Shown piece after piece: positions 8,407 through 16,536 of a stretch of 18,834 nt of DNA. The stretch comes from an uncultured Cellvibrio sp. (GTDB lineage Bacteria > Pseudomonadota > Gammaproteobacteria > Pseudomonadales > Cellvibrionaceae). Position numbers and translations under genes: made by a program. Every line of letters begins with the position of its first letter. The stretch's first letter is position 1. The stretch is from NCBI GenBank assembly GCA_946886255.1, contig CAMPIG010000040.1, positions 1-18,834 on the forward strand, written 5' to 3'. The notes under the pieces were generated by a model. That model saw only the letters and a program-made list of their open reading frames with translations. It searched no databases and was not told where the DNA came from.

Positions 8407-8437
8407 GGGTGTTATGACCACAACGGTAATAACACCC
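8407..8437 (-). terminator. Stem-loop between urtA and urtB (attenuator or processing hairpin)
   Basis: GGGTGTTAT (8407-8415) and ATAACACCC (8429-8437) are perfect 9-bp inverted arms. After one mismatch, ACC and GGT can add three more pairs around an ACAAC loop. It begins 23 bases past the urtA stop in the direction of transcription. No uridine run follows on the minus strand, so a full intrinsic terminator is unlikely. A 3' stabilising or partial-termination hairpin that raises UrtA over the membrane subunits fits the usual binding-protein pattern. Confidence 0.55.
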
Positions 8438-8459
8438 CATGACCCATGACGACGCGAAC

Positions 8460-9755
8460 TTATTGCACCGCAGCACCCAAACACTTTTTGGTTTTGGTGT
8501 TGTAGTTACCGCACTTCAATTTAACCCAGTCAGAGGTTAAGTCTTTGCTGCCGTCGAGGTAGTCAGACCAGGCATCACCGGGAACCAGACCTTCGGTTTC
8601 CCACACGGTGAGGAATTGACCGTCTTCCTGGATTTCACCAATCAACACCGGCTTGGTGATGTGGTGATTCGGCAGCATCTTGCTGGTGCCACCGGTCAGG
8701 TTGGGCACTTCAACACCGACAATTGCGTCGATCACTTTATCTGTGTCAGTGGACTTGGCTTTCTCAACCGCTTTCACCCACATATTGAAACCAATGTAAT
8801 GTGCTTCCATCGGATCGTTGGTTACGCGCTTCGGATTTTTAATGAAGCTTTTCCATTGCTTGATAAATGCATCGTTTGCGTCATTTTCCACGCTCATGAA
8901 ATAGTTCCAGGCAGCCAGGTGGCCAACCAGTGGTTTGGTGTCGATGCCGGAGAGCTCTTCTTCACCGACCGAGAAAGCGACCACAGGAATATCTTCAGCG
9001 GAAATTTTCTGGTTACCCAGTTCGCGATAGAAAGGTACGTTAGCGTCGCCATTGATGGTGGACACCACAGCGGTTTTCTTGCCGGCTGAACCGAAGCGCT
9101 TGATATCAGCAACAATGTTCTGCCAATCGGAGTGACCGAAGGGTGTGTAGTTGATCATGATGTCTTCATCTTTCACGCCTTTGGATTTCAAATAGGCTTC
9201 CAGAATTTTGTTGGTGGTGCGTGGGTAAACGTAGTCGGTACCGGCCAACACCCAACGTTTGACCTCAATGTCATTCATCAGATAATCAACCGCAGGAATG
9301 GCTTGCTGGTTTGGTGCCGCGCCGGTATAGAACACGTTACGTGAAGATTCTTCACCTTCATATTGCACCGGGTAGAACAAAATGCCGTTCAGTTCTTCTA
9401 CCACGGGTAATACGGATTTGCGTGATACTGAGGTCCAGCAACCGAAGATCGCGTCGACTTTTTCTTTTTCCAGTAACTCGCGGGTTTTTTCAGCGAACAA
9501 TGGCCAGTTGGATGCCGGGTCTACGACCACCGCTTCCAGTTTCTTGCCGAGCAAACCGCCTTTTTTGTTCTGCTCCTCGATCAGCATCAGCATGGTGTCT
9601 TTCAGAGTGGTTTCCGAAATTGCCATAGTGCCAGACAATGAATGCAATACACCGATTTTAATGGTGTCCGCTGCGTGCGCTGTCAGCGCGGTTACCGCCA
9701 TGCCGCAGGCAATACCTAGTGCCCCGACGTGCTTCACTATTTTTTTCAGTTTCAT
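8460..9755 (-). CDS. urtA: Urea ABC transporter substrate-binding protein UrtA
   Basis: Periplasmic urea receptor of 431 residues. A clear signal peptide (MKLKKIVKHVGALGIACGMAVTALTAHA, cleavage near residue 28-29) is followed by DTIKIGVLHSLSGTMAISE, the UrtA/AmiC-like type I periplasmic-binding start. FGCWTSVSRKSVLPVVEE, LFYPVQYEGEESSRNVFYTGAAPNQQ and AGTDYVYPRTTNKILEAYL are strongly typical of UrtA and distinguish it from branched-chain amino acid receptors. GGAG lies 8 bases upstream of the ATG. The 268-base gap upstream carries a REP pair and a weak sigma-70-like promoter, so urtA may be transcribed both from the atzF promoter and from its own. Confidence 0.96.
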   Translation of the reverse strand: MKLKKIVKHVGALGIACGMAVTALTAHAADTIKIGVLHSLSGTMAISETTLKDTMLMLIEEQNKKGGLLGKKLEAVVVDPASNWPLFAEKTRELLEKEKVDAIFGCWTSVSRKSVLPVVEELNGILFYPVQYEGEESSRNVFYTGAAPNQQAIPAVDYLMNDIEVKRWVLAGTDYVYPRTTNKILEAYLKSKGVKDEDIMINYTPFGHSDWQNIVADIKRFGSAGKKTAVVSTINGDANVPFYRELGNQKISAEDIPVVAFSVGEEELSGIDTKPLVGHLAAWNYFMSVENDANDAFIKQWKSFIKNPKRVTNDPMEAHYIGFNMWVKAVEKAKSTDTDKVIDAIVGVEVPNLTGGTSKMLPNHHITKPVLIGEIQEDGQFLTVWETEGLVPGDAWSDYLDGSKDLTSDWVKLKCGNYNTKTKKCLGAAVQ

Positions 9756-9894
9756 GGGTCAAACTCCGTTGTGTCTGTTGTGGGTTAAAAACAACCATAA
9801 GCGTCTGGGAACGCAGGGTGACTCCTTGTTGGTGCTTGTGTCTTTGTTAGATCAGCGTTGAAATTTCCTCTTGAACTTTCACACTACTGACGTT

Positions 9895-9923
9895 TTTATT
9901 GACGACTGCTTTTTAACGGACAA
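9895..9923 (-). promoter_or_regulatory. Weak sigma-70-like promoter candidate for urtA
   Basis: On the minus strand TTGTCC (9918-9923) and AATAAA (9895-9900) are separated by 17 bases, each matching 4 of 6 consensus positions. It would give a leader of roughly 130 bases before urtA and lies just inside the REP pair. The rest of 9756-9940 showed no -24/-12 promoter. Confidence 0.25.
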
Positions 9924-9940
9924 ATTTAATCATCGGGTTT

Positions 9941-10018
9941 GTCGGATTACGCTGCGCTAATCCGACCTACTTCTATGTGTAGGTCGAATTAAGTGTGCGC
10001 AGCACGCCGTAATCCGAC
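9941..10018. repeat. REPIN-like inverted REP pair between gntR and urtA
   Basis: Units 9941-9970 and 9979-10018 face inward with CTAC / GTAG tails across 8 bases. The first unit is the cleanest copy in the window, with GTCGGATTA and TAATCCGAC arms around CGCTGCGC. The second is longer, with GTGC/GCAC pairing at its tip. It begins 5 bases after the gntR stop. Confidence 0.9.
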
Positions 10019-10023
10019 ATTTT

Positions 10024-10761
10024 TTACACATCAGGCGTCTGCTGCTGCGCCTCATAAAGCATATGCAAGGTAATTCTCCGGACTTCCGCCTTGCTCGCTT
10101 CAATATGCGTCTTCAACAACAACTGCACATCTTCACTGCGCCGTTCAATGATGGTGCGCAGAATCTTTGCATGTTCTTCATAAGTGGCTTCAATGCGAAA
10201 GCGCTTGGTAAAATCAATGCGCCGCACAATACGCAAACGTTCGGTCAGGTCATGATGAATGCGCGCCATCTCCAGATTGCCGGTGGCTTCTACCAACTGT
10301 TCATGAAAACGCTCATCCAATGCGCACACGGTGGGACCATCTTCCAGGCGATCCGCCGGACCTACCAGCCAAATGCGTTTTAAATCTTCCAGGTTTGGTG
10401 CCGGTTCCATCTCGCACAAACGCTTGACCGCTGCCATCTCCAACACAATGCGCACGTCATAAAGCTGTTCGAACTGGCGAAAATCAAACGGTCTTACTTG
10501 CCAGCCGCTGCGAAACGAGACCTCAACAAAGCCTTCGCGCTGCAACCGTGTCAATGCTTCGCGCACCGGCGTGCGGCTGGCGGTCATGCGCTCGGCCATC
10601 TCGTTTTCGCTGAAGCGGTCGCCGGGCAACAGGCGAAAGTTAAAAATATCCTGTTTGATTTGTTGATAAATTCGCTCCGTCAAATTTTGCCGTGGCTCGC
10701 TGGGTGTCTTGTCGTTCTTGATCAATTTCATATCTCTATCGACGTCACGAAACGTTTGCAT
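10024..10761 (-). CDS. GntR-family transcriptional regulator with FCD domain
   Basis: Cytosolic DNA-binding protein of up to 245 residues. A winged helix-turn-helix of GntR type lies at about residues 26-95 (NLTERIYQQIKQDIFNFRLLPG, then the recognition region MTASRTPVREALTRLQREGFVEV). A helical FCD effector domain follows, with the metal/ligand-site residues expected in FEQLYDVRIVLE, DERFHEQLVEATGN and the later EHAKILRTI. It sits between uca and urtA on their strand, so it probably controls the urea genes and may sense urea, allophanate or a related metabolite. Start is uncertain: the frame opens at 10761 directly beside a degenerate REP with no ribosome binding site, and the ATG at 10731 (235 residues, keeping the whole HTH) is an alternative. 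GACGTC and AAACGTTT palindromes lie between the two starts. Confidence 0.88.
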   Translation of the reverse strand: MQTFRDVDRDMKLIKNDKTPSEPRQNLTERIYQQIKQDIFNFRLLPGDRFSENEMAERMTASRTPVREALTRLQREGFVEVSFRSGWQVRPFDFRQFEQLYDVRIVLEMAAVKRLCEMEPAPNLEDLKRIWLVGPADRLEDGPTVCALDERFHEQLVEATGNLEMARIHHDLTERLRIVRRIDFTKRFRIEATYEEHAKILRTIIERRSEDVQLLLKTHIEASKAEVRRITLHMLYEAQQQTPDV

Positions 10762-10764
10762 AAA

Positions 10765-10863
10765 TCGGATTACCTCGCTCGTTGCACTTGCGCCTTATTC
10801 GACCTACTTGGCTTCATGCGCCGCATTTTCGTAGGTCGGATTAGCGGTTAGGTGTAATCCGAC
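10765..10863. repeat. Degenerate REPIN-like pair upstream of gntR
   Basis: A decayed unit at 10765-10807 (TCGGATTAC ... TTATTCGACCTAC) faces a unit at 10831-10863 (GTAGGTCGGATTAGC ... TGTAATCCGAC), tails inward, with a 23-base spacer. The loop regions no longer pair well, so this looks like the oldest pair in the window. Its first unit abuts the gntR frame start. Confidence 0.75.
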
Positions 10864-10887
10864 ATGGATTTCTATTAGGAGCTGGTT

Positions 10888-10917
10888 GTCGGATTACGCT
10901 GCGCTAATCCGACCTAC
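10888..10917. repeat. Single REP unit downstream of uca
   Basis: A clean solitary copy (GTCGGATTA arm, CGCTGCGC centre, TAATCCGAC arm, CTAC tail), identical to the unit at 9941-9970. It ends three bases before the uca stop codon on the minus strand. No inverted partner faces its tail, because uca begins there. Confidence 0.88.
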
Positions 10918-10920
10918 GAG

Positions 10921-13900
10921 TCACTCCTCTAAAACTAGTAACAAATCCCCGGCATTGACTTGCTTGCCGGGCTCGCAATGAATCGCGCTGACTTTTGCAT
11001 TGCGGTCGGCGTAGATGGAGAACTCCATCTTCATGGCTTCTACAATCAGCAAGGGCTGGTCCGGTTCAACCAACTGGCCCGGTTCGACCAATAATTTCCA
11101 GATGTTGCCGCTGATATCAGCGGTGATCGCATGGCCGTCGACTTCAATAGGGCCGCTGCTGATTTTCACTTGCAATGCTGCATCCACTTGTGCGGCTTCA
11201 TCTGCTTGCCACAGCGCGACTTCTTTGGTGAAGGCTTCTTGCTGCTTGGCTTTAAATGCAGCGATGCTGTCGACGTTGTCTTCCAGAAATTGTTCGTGCT
11301 CGGCCAAACTGAAATCTTCTTCTTCGATCCGGATGGCAAGGCGACCCTCGCGGAAAGCTTCTCGTTGTGCAGTGAGTTCTTCTTCAGTTACTTCGTAATA
11401 CCGCACGCGATCAAAGAATTTCAGTAACCAGGGTTCACCGTTTTCAAACACCGAGTTTTTTAGAAATTTATTCCAGATTGGCAGCGTGCGGCCCACCAGC
11501 TGATAACCGCCGGGGGAATCCATGCCGTAGATACACATGTAAACACCACCGATGCCGACGGTGCCTTCGGCGGTATAGGTACGAGCAGGATTGTATTTTG
11601 AAGTCAACAATCGGTGACGCGGATCGACCGGCACCGCGCAGGGCGCACCGAGATACACATCACCCAGGCCCAATACCATATAACTGGTCTCGAACAGAAT
11701 CTGGCGCACTTGCTCAACGCTATCGAGGCCGTTGATACGCCGCATAAACTCGGTGTTGCTCGGTAACCACGGCGCTTTGTCGCGCACGGATTGGCGATAA
11801 CGTGCAACCGCTTCCAGCGTGGCGGAATCTTCGAAGGCCATAGGCAAATACACCACGCGGCTCGGCACAGTCATGGTGTCGACATCGGGCAGGATGGCTT
11901 CAATTTTTAATAGGGCCGCTATCAGATCACGTTGGTGAATAACGCGGCTGTCGTAATTGATTTGCAGCGAGCGCACACCCGGCGACAATTCAATCACGCC
12001 GTTAATGGGCGAGGTCTTTAAGGCTTCCATCAGCGCGTGCACGCGAAAACGTAACCGCAAGTCGAGGATGTTGGGGCCGTACTCCAGCAGAATATATTTA
12101 TCACCTGCTTGACGATAAGCCACAGCGGGGCGACTGCCTTCTTCTGGTAACGCCGCGAGGATGCAGTGAGATAAATTGTGTTTCGGTTCGGTAATAGGCG
12201 TGTGGTGGATATCCGGTTGCACCGCCAGTGTGTCAATGGCTTGATCGGTAGCCAATTCCAGTGCTAACGCCGTATCAAAACTTAAACGTTTAAAACGAAT
12301 TTTATCGCCGGGTTTTACCTGGCCAACTTTCCATAATTCCGCTTTAACGATTGTCACCGGGCAAACAAAGCCGCCGAGGCTGGGGCCGTCTTTGGTTAAA
12401 ATCACTGGCATATCGCCGGTAAAATTAATCGAGCCCACCGCGTATTCGGTATCGTGAATATTGGAGGGATGCAAACCGGCTTCGCCGCCGTCGCTGCGCG
12501 TCCAGGTGGGTTTGGGTCCATTCAAACGAATGCCTAACCGGTTGGAGTTGTAGTGCACTTCCCACGCTGTGCTGAAAAACATATCGATAGCATCGTTAGT
12601 AAAAAAGTCAGGCGCGCCGTGGGGGCCGTAAAGCACGCCGATTTCCCATTCATTCGGATACTCCGGAATTAAACCTGCCGGGGCGACGCCAGGTTCATAG
12701 ACCGGAGCCGGTGTTGTGCAGGCTGCAATCTTTGGGTTGCTGATGGGCAACATGTCGGTCGCGCGCAAAGTGCGGCCCGCGTGGCCACCGAATTGTCCCA
12801 GTGCAAAGGTCGAACGGCTGCCGAGGTACACCGGCACATCAAAACCGTTGCGCACGGCGAGGTACGCGCGGCAGCCCTTTTCGGCTTTACCCACCTCCAG
12901 CACCTGTCCGGCTTTTACAGCAATGGGTGACCAGAATTGAATCAGTTCGCCATCAAGTTTTGCGGGTGATGTTGCGCCGGTCAGCGCGATTACCGTGTCG
13001 GAGTGGAAACGCAACTTTGGGCCAATGATGGTGAATTCCAAACCGGCTGCACTTTCATGGTTACCGACAATGCGGTTGGCCAAACGAAAAGCGTAATCAT
13101 CCATGGGGCCTGACGGCGGTACGCCGATGCTCCAGTAACCGCTGCGGCCGGGATAATCCTGCACACTGGTGTAGGTGCCGGGTTGCAGCACTTCAACCAC
13201 GGGTGCGCGATACACAAAACTGGCGAGTTTATTGGTGGCTACATCGCCTTTGGCAAAAAATTCTGAGCCGACAATCTGGCGCAAGTAATCCAGATTGGTA
13301 GCGATGCCACATACGCGGGTTTCATTTAATGCAGCGATCATTTTTTCAATGGCATCAGCGCGGTCACTGCCGTACACGATAATCTTGGCGATCATCGGAT
13401 CGTAGTAGGGCGATACTTCAGTGCCGGTGGCAACCCAGGTATCAATGCGCGCGTTTTCGGAAAAATGCACATCGGTTAGCACACCGGGTGACGGTTGGAA
13501 ATCACGCACCGGATCTTCCGCATAAAAGCGCACTTCGATAGCCGCGCCTTTTGGTGTGATATCAATATCAAGGTTCGGTGCTTCATCGGCAGCGGTGAGG
13601 ATCATCCACTCGACCAGATCAACGCCGGTGCAGGCTTCGGTGATCGGGTGCTCAACCTGCAAGCGGGTGTTCACTTCGAGAAAATAAAACGCATCGCGTG
13701 CGGCATCGTAGATATATTCCACCGTGCCGGCAGAACGATAGTTAACGGCTTCACCTAAACTCTTCGAGGCCGCTAATAATTTTTCGCGCGTGGCTGCTGG
13801 CAAGTTGGGTGCGGGTGTTTCTTCCACCACCTTCTGGTTGCGCCGTTGCAATGAGCAATCGCGTTCGCCTAATGCCAACACATTGCCTTTGCCATCACCA

Positions 13901-14538
13901 AAGATTTGCACTTCCACGTGACGGGCGTTATTGACAAAGCGTTCAAGAAAAACGCCGCTGTCGCTAAAGAAATTTTGCCCGAGGCGTTTCACGGTTTCGT
14001 AGGCTTCAGTCAGCGCGGCTTCATCATTGCAGCGCGTCAAGCCGATACCACCGCCACCGGCGGTACTTTTCAGCATCACGGGATAGCCCAGCTTGGCTGC
14101 GGCGTGAACGGCTTCTTCAACTGAACCTAATAAGCCAGTGCCGGGTGTCAATGGTACGCCAGCTTTCTCGGCGATTTCGCGAGAGGTATGTTTCAAACCA
14201 AATTCGCGGATCTGTTGCGGTGTCGGGCCGCAAAAGGCGATGCCGGCGGCTTCGCATTGTTCACAGAATTTAGCGTTTTCCGATAAAAAGCCGTAGCCGG
14301 GAATAATTGCCTGTGCGCCGGTTTCTTTTGCGGCGGCGAGGATGCGGTCAACCTGCAAGTAACTTTCAGCGGCGGTGTTACCGCCGAGGCACACGGCCAT
14401 ATCGCAGGCGGATACGTGCGCGCTGTTGCGATCCGCATCGGAATAAACGGCAACCGATTTCACGCCCATTTTTTTCAGCGTTTTGGCGATACGCACGGCG
14501 ATCTCGCCACGGTTTGCAATCAGGACTGTATGAAACAT
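10921..14538 (-). CDS. uca: Urea carboxylase (biotin-dependent)
   Basis: A 1205-residue multidomain cytosolic enzyme that converts urea, bicarbonate and ATP to allophanate. Residues 1 to about 450 form the biotin carboxylase domain (LIANRGEIAVRI, glycine loop KSTAGGGGIGL, FLEVNTRLQVEHPITE). Residues from about 455 carry the carboxyltransferase AHS2/KipA part (SVQDYPGRSGYW, GVPPSGPMDDYAFRLANRIVGN). AHS1/KipI follows (LLEYGPNILDLRLRFRVHALME, GVIELSPGVRSLQINYD). The C-terminal biotinyl domain has the biotin lysine in VEAMKME (K1170). GGAG lies 7 bases upstream of the ATG. It is flanked by REP elements on both sides and follows atzF. Some bacterial homologues are guanidine carboxylases; the urt genes, and the absence here of the DUF1989 partners those need, favour urea. 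The symbol uca is used by family convention. Confidence 0.93.
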   Translation of the reverse strand: MFHTVLIANRGEIAVRIAKTLKKMGVKSVAVYSDADRNSAHVSACDMAVCLGGNTAAESYLQVDRILAAAKETGAQAIIPGYGFLSENAKFCEQCEAAGIAFCGPTPQQIREFGLKHTSREIAEKAGVPLTPGTGLLGSVEEAVHAAAKLGYPVMLKSTAGGGGIGLTRCNDEAALTEAYETVKRLGQNFFSDSGVFLERFVNNARHVEVQIFGDGKGNVLALGERDCSLQRRNQKVVEETPAPNLPAATREKLLAASKSLGEAVNYRSAGTVEYIYDAARDAFYFLEVNTRLQVEHPITEACTGVDLVEWMILTAADEAPNLDIDITPKGAAIEVRFYAEDPVRDFQPSPGVLTDVHFSENARIDTWVATGTEVSPYYDPMIAKIIVYGSDRADAIEKMIAALNETRVCGIATNLDYLRQIVGSEFFAKGDVATNKLASFVYRAPVVEVLQPGTYTSVQDYPGRSGYWSIGVPPSGPMDDYAFRLANRIVGNHESAAGLEFTIIGPKLRFHSDTVIALTGATSPAKLDGELIQFWSPIAVKAGQVLEVGKAEKGCRAYLAVRNGFDVPVYLGSRSTFALGQFGGHAGRTLRATDMLPISNPKIAACTTPAPVYEPGVAPAGLIPEYPNEWEIGVLYGPHGAPDFFTNDAIDMFFSTAWEVHYNSNRLGIRLNGPKPTWTRSDGGEAGLHPSNIHDTEYAVGSINFTGDMPVILTKDGPSLGGFVCPVTIVKAELWKVGQVKPGDKIRFKRLSFDTALALELATDQAIDTLAVQPDIHHTPITEPKHNLSHCILAALPEEGSRPAVAYRQAGDKYILLEYGPNILDLRLRFRVHALMEALKTSPINGVIELSPGVRSLQINYDSRVIHQRDLIAALLKIEAILPDVDTMTVPSRVVYLPMAFEDSATLEAVARYRQSVRDKAPWLPSNTEFMRRINGLDSVEQVRQILFETSYMVLGLGDVYLGAPCAVPVDPRHRLLTSKYNPARTYTAEGTVGIGGVYMCIYGMDSPGGYQLVGRTLPIWNKFLKNSVFENGEPWLLKFFDRVRYYEVTEEELTAQREAFREGRLAIRIEEEDFSLAEHEQFLEDNVDSIAAFKAKQQEAFTKEVALWQADEAAQVDAALQVKISSGPIEVDGHAITADISGNIWKLLVEPGQLVEPDQPLLIVEAMKMEFSIYADRNAKVSAIHCEPGKQVNAGDLLLVLEE

Positions 14539-14587
14539 CTTGGTTCTCCGATGCGTGTTTAGTTGTGTTTTTTGTTCAGGTTTTGTT

Positions 14588-14670
14588 GTCGGATTACGGC
14601 GCTGTCGCGCCTAATCCGACCTACGTTCGCGCACGTTTTGTAGGTCGATTAGCCGACGGCGTAATCCGTC
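14588..14670. repeat. REPIN-like inverted REP pair between atzF and uca
   Basis: Units 14588-14624 and 14640-14670 face inward (CTAC / GTAG tails) with a 15-base spacer. In the first the hairpin is extended by GGCGC/GCGCC pairing around TGTC, and in the second by GCC/GGC around GAC. The pair ends one base before the atzF stop codon. Confidence 0.9.
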
Positions 14671-14671
14671 A

Positions 14672-16465
14672 TCACTCCGTCAACGACTTGATGTAAGCCC
14701 GCCATCCACCCAAATGCGTAATATCTTTTGCGCCCTCTACCGCCGCACCTTCACAAATAAAACCTTTCACCTCGCGCCCGTCTTTTAATGTCAAGGTGCC
14801 GATACCCAAAGGAGCGGGAATTAACGCAACAAAACTGCCGAAGTGGTGCATCGGCACATCCCATAACTCCACAATAATTTCCGCTCCTTTATCGTGGGTG
14901 CGAATCAAGCCGGGTTTGGGTGGTGTGGTATTGGGTAAAGCGAAGAGGCGATAACAATCGGCGGTAACGGTGCTTTCCACAAAGCGCGCTTTGCGTTCTA
15001 TTAATTGTGTATTCAATGGCATGCCGGTGAGATGCGCACCGACAACAGCAAGCCGTATATAACCGGCGGGAACTTGCGAATTTATTTCTGTCTTTGGTGC
15101 AACACGGCGCGTAGCGCCTAATGTCCAGGACGAGGCTTTCGCCCAACGTTTACCAAATTCCGCCAGCGCGGCGTCTTGCCAAGCCGGTGCAATCAAGGTG
15201 ATGCCGAAGGGCAAACCGTCGTTGCGCATGCCGGCGGGTAAGGCGAGTGCAGAACAATCCGCAAGATTGACAAAGTTGGTCCAGGTACCCAATTGGCTGT
15301 TGACGATCACCGGGTCAGCCTCGACCTCGGCAAGGGTTGGCAAGCGCGGCGCGGTGGGAACCAGCAAGGCATCTACGGAGGCCATTTGTGTTTGAATTGC
15401 ACGCGCTAAATCCGCGCGGCAATACTCGGCTTTGTACGCATCCGTTGCGGTGAAATTTACCGCTTGTTTGATAATGCCGTGCACGACGGGATTCATGTGT
15501 TCGGCATGATCGAGCATAAATTCCGCGATAGCCGCATGACGTTCCGCTACCCAAGGGCCGCCGTAAAGCAGCTGCGCCAGGGTTTGCATGGGCGTGAAAT
15601 CAATGGGAATTAATTCAGCACCTAATTCGATAAATTGTGCGAGGGTTTTATGCCAGGCGAACTCAGATTCGCTATCGCCAAACCACACCAGTTCGGCGGG
15701 AATTCCGAAGCGCGGCTTGCTTGCAAAAAAAGTTGCTGCTGTGGGTGCGCTGCGTGAATAACCATCGGTAGGATCAAAGCCTTCCATCACACGCGCAACT
15801 TGCTCGGCGTCATCCACCGTCAATGAAAAAATCGATACACAATCCAGGCTGCGACACGCCGGCACTACGCCCGCCGTACTGAAGCGACCTTTGGTAGGCT
15901 TCAAGCCGACAATATTATTGAATCCGGCGGGCACGCGACCGGAACCTGCGGTATCCGTGCCGAGACTGAAAGGAAATAAACCGGAGGCTACCGCCACCGC
16001 CGAGCCGGAGCTGGAACCGCCGGACACGTAATCGGGATTAAACGTGTTTGGCACTGCGCCGTAGGGTGAGCGTGTACCGACAAGTCCGGTAGCGAATTGA
16101 TCGAGGTTGGTTTTGGCCAACACAATGGCACCGGCAGCGCGTAGTTTGGCCACGCTGGTGGCATGGGTATTGGCGATGTAAGTAAACGCAGGACAAGCGG
16201 CGGTGGTGGGAATACCGGCAACATCGATATTGTCTTTCACCACAAAAGGTACGCCGTATAACGGCAATTTCAGTGCATCGGCACCGGCAGCATCGAGTTG
16301 ATCGAGTTGGGCCTCCAGCTCGGAGGCAGACAAAATATAAATCCAGGCGGGGTCATCCGACCGTAAAGCCTGGCGCAACGTCTGCAGCGCAATGCGCGGG
16401 TTCAATGCTTGATTGCGGTAGGCGCTCAGCCACTCGCCAATGGTCCAACCCAATTGGTCACTCAT
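14672..16465 (-). CDS. atzF: Allophanate hydrolase AtzF
   Basis: Cytosolic amidase-signature enzyme that splits allophanate to ammonia and CO2, the second step of ATP-dependent urea use. The Ser-cisSer-Lys triad is visible as K77 (GVPFVVKDNIDVAG), S151 (GGSSSGSAVA) and S175 (TDTAGSGRVPAG); the 74- and 24-residue spacings match Pseudomonas AtzF. The C-terminal domain (from about residue 460) ends in KGFICEGAAVEGAKDITHLGGWRAYI, as in full-length AtzF and unlike amidase-only homologues. I start at the ATG at 16465 (597 residues) with AGGA 6 bases upstream; a GTG at 16480 would add five residues without a better site. It is the promoter-proximal gene of the urea cluster, behind a sigma-54 promoter candidate. 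A REP pair follows it. Confidence 0.95.
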   Translation of the reverse strand: MSDQLGWTIGEWLSAYRNQALNPRIALQTLRQALRSDDPAWIYILSASELEAQLDQLDAAGADALKLPLYGVPFVVKDNIDVAGIPTTAACPAFTYIANTHATSVAKLRAAGAIVLAKTNLDQFATGLVGTRSPYGAVPNTFNPDYVSGGSSSGSAVAVASGLFPFSLGTDTAGSGRVPAGFNNIVGLKPTKGRFSTAGVVPACRSLDCVSIFSLTVDDAEQVARVMEGFDPTDGYSRSAPTAATFFASKPRFGIPAELVWFGDSESEFAWHKTLAQFIELGAELIPIDFTPMQTLAQLLYGGPWVAERHAAIAEFMLDHAEHMNPVVHGIIKQAVNFTATDAYKAEYCRADLARAIQTQMASVDALLVPTAPRLPTLAEVEADPVIVNSQLGTWTNFVNLADCSALALPAGMRNDGLPFGITLIAPAWQDAALAEFGKRWAKASSWTLGATRRVAPKTEINSQVPAGYIRLAVVGAHLTGMPLNTQLIERKARFVESTVTADCYRLFALPNTTPPKPGLIRTHDKGAEIIVELWDVPMHHFGSFVALIPAPLGIGTLTLKDGREVKGFICEGAAVEGAKDITHLGGWRAYIKSLTE

Positions 16466-16507
16466 TATTGTTCCTGCCACTCATGCACAGGGCGGATGCC
16501 CCATTGA

Positions 16508-16535
16508 AATACCGTCTTGTATGCAAGATGGTATT
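16508..16535. promoter_or_regulatory. 12-bp-arm inverted repeat over predicted atzF transcription start
   Basis: Arms AATACCGTCTTG (16508-16519) and CAAGATGGTATT (16524-16535) around TATG pair throughout except for one G/T position. The core reads TTGTATGCAA, close to the TTGTATACAA-like operators bound by some GntR/FCD repressors. It lies immediately downstream of the -12 element and spans about -9 to +19, where a bound repressor would block initiation. As RNA it would be a 5'-end hairpin. An operator for the cluster's own GntR protein is my inference. Confidence 0.65.
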
Positions 16536-16536
16536 C

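Noticed and set aside
9756..9940. Possible second sigma-54 promoter upstream of urtA (AGGAAATTTCAACGCT on the minus strand).
   Set aside because: GG and GC have the right spacing but most other consensus positions fail, and no NtrC-like sites accompany it.
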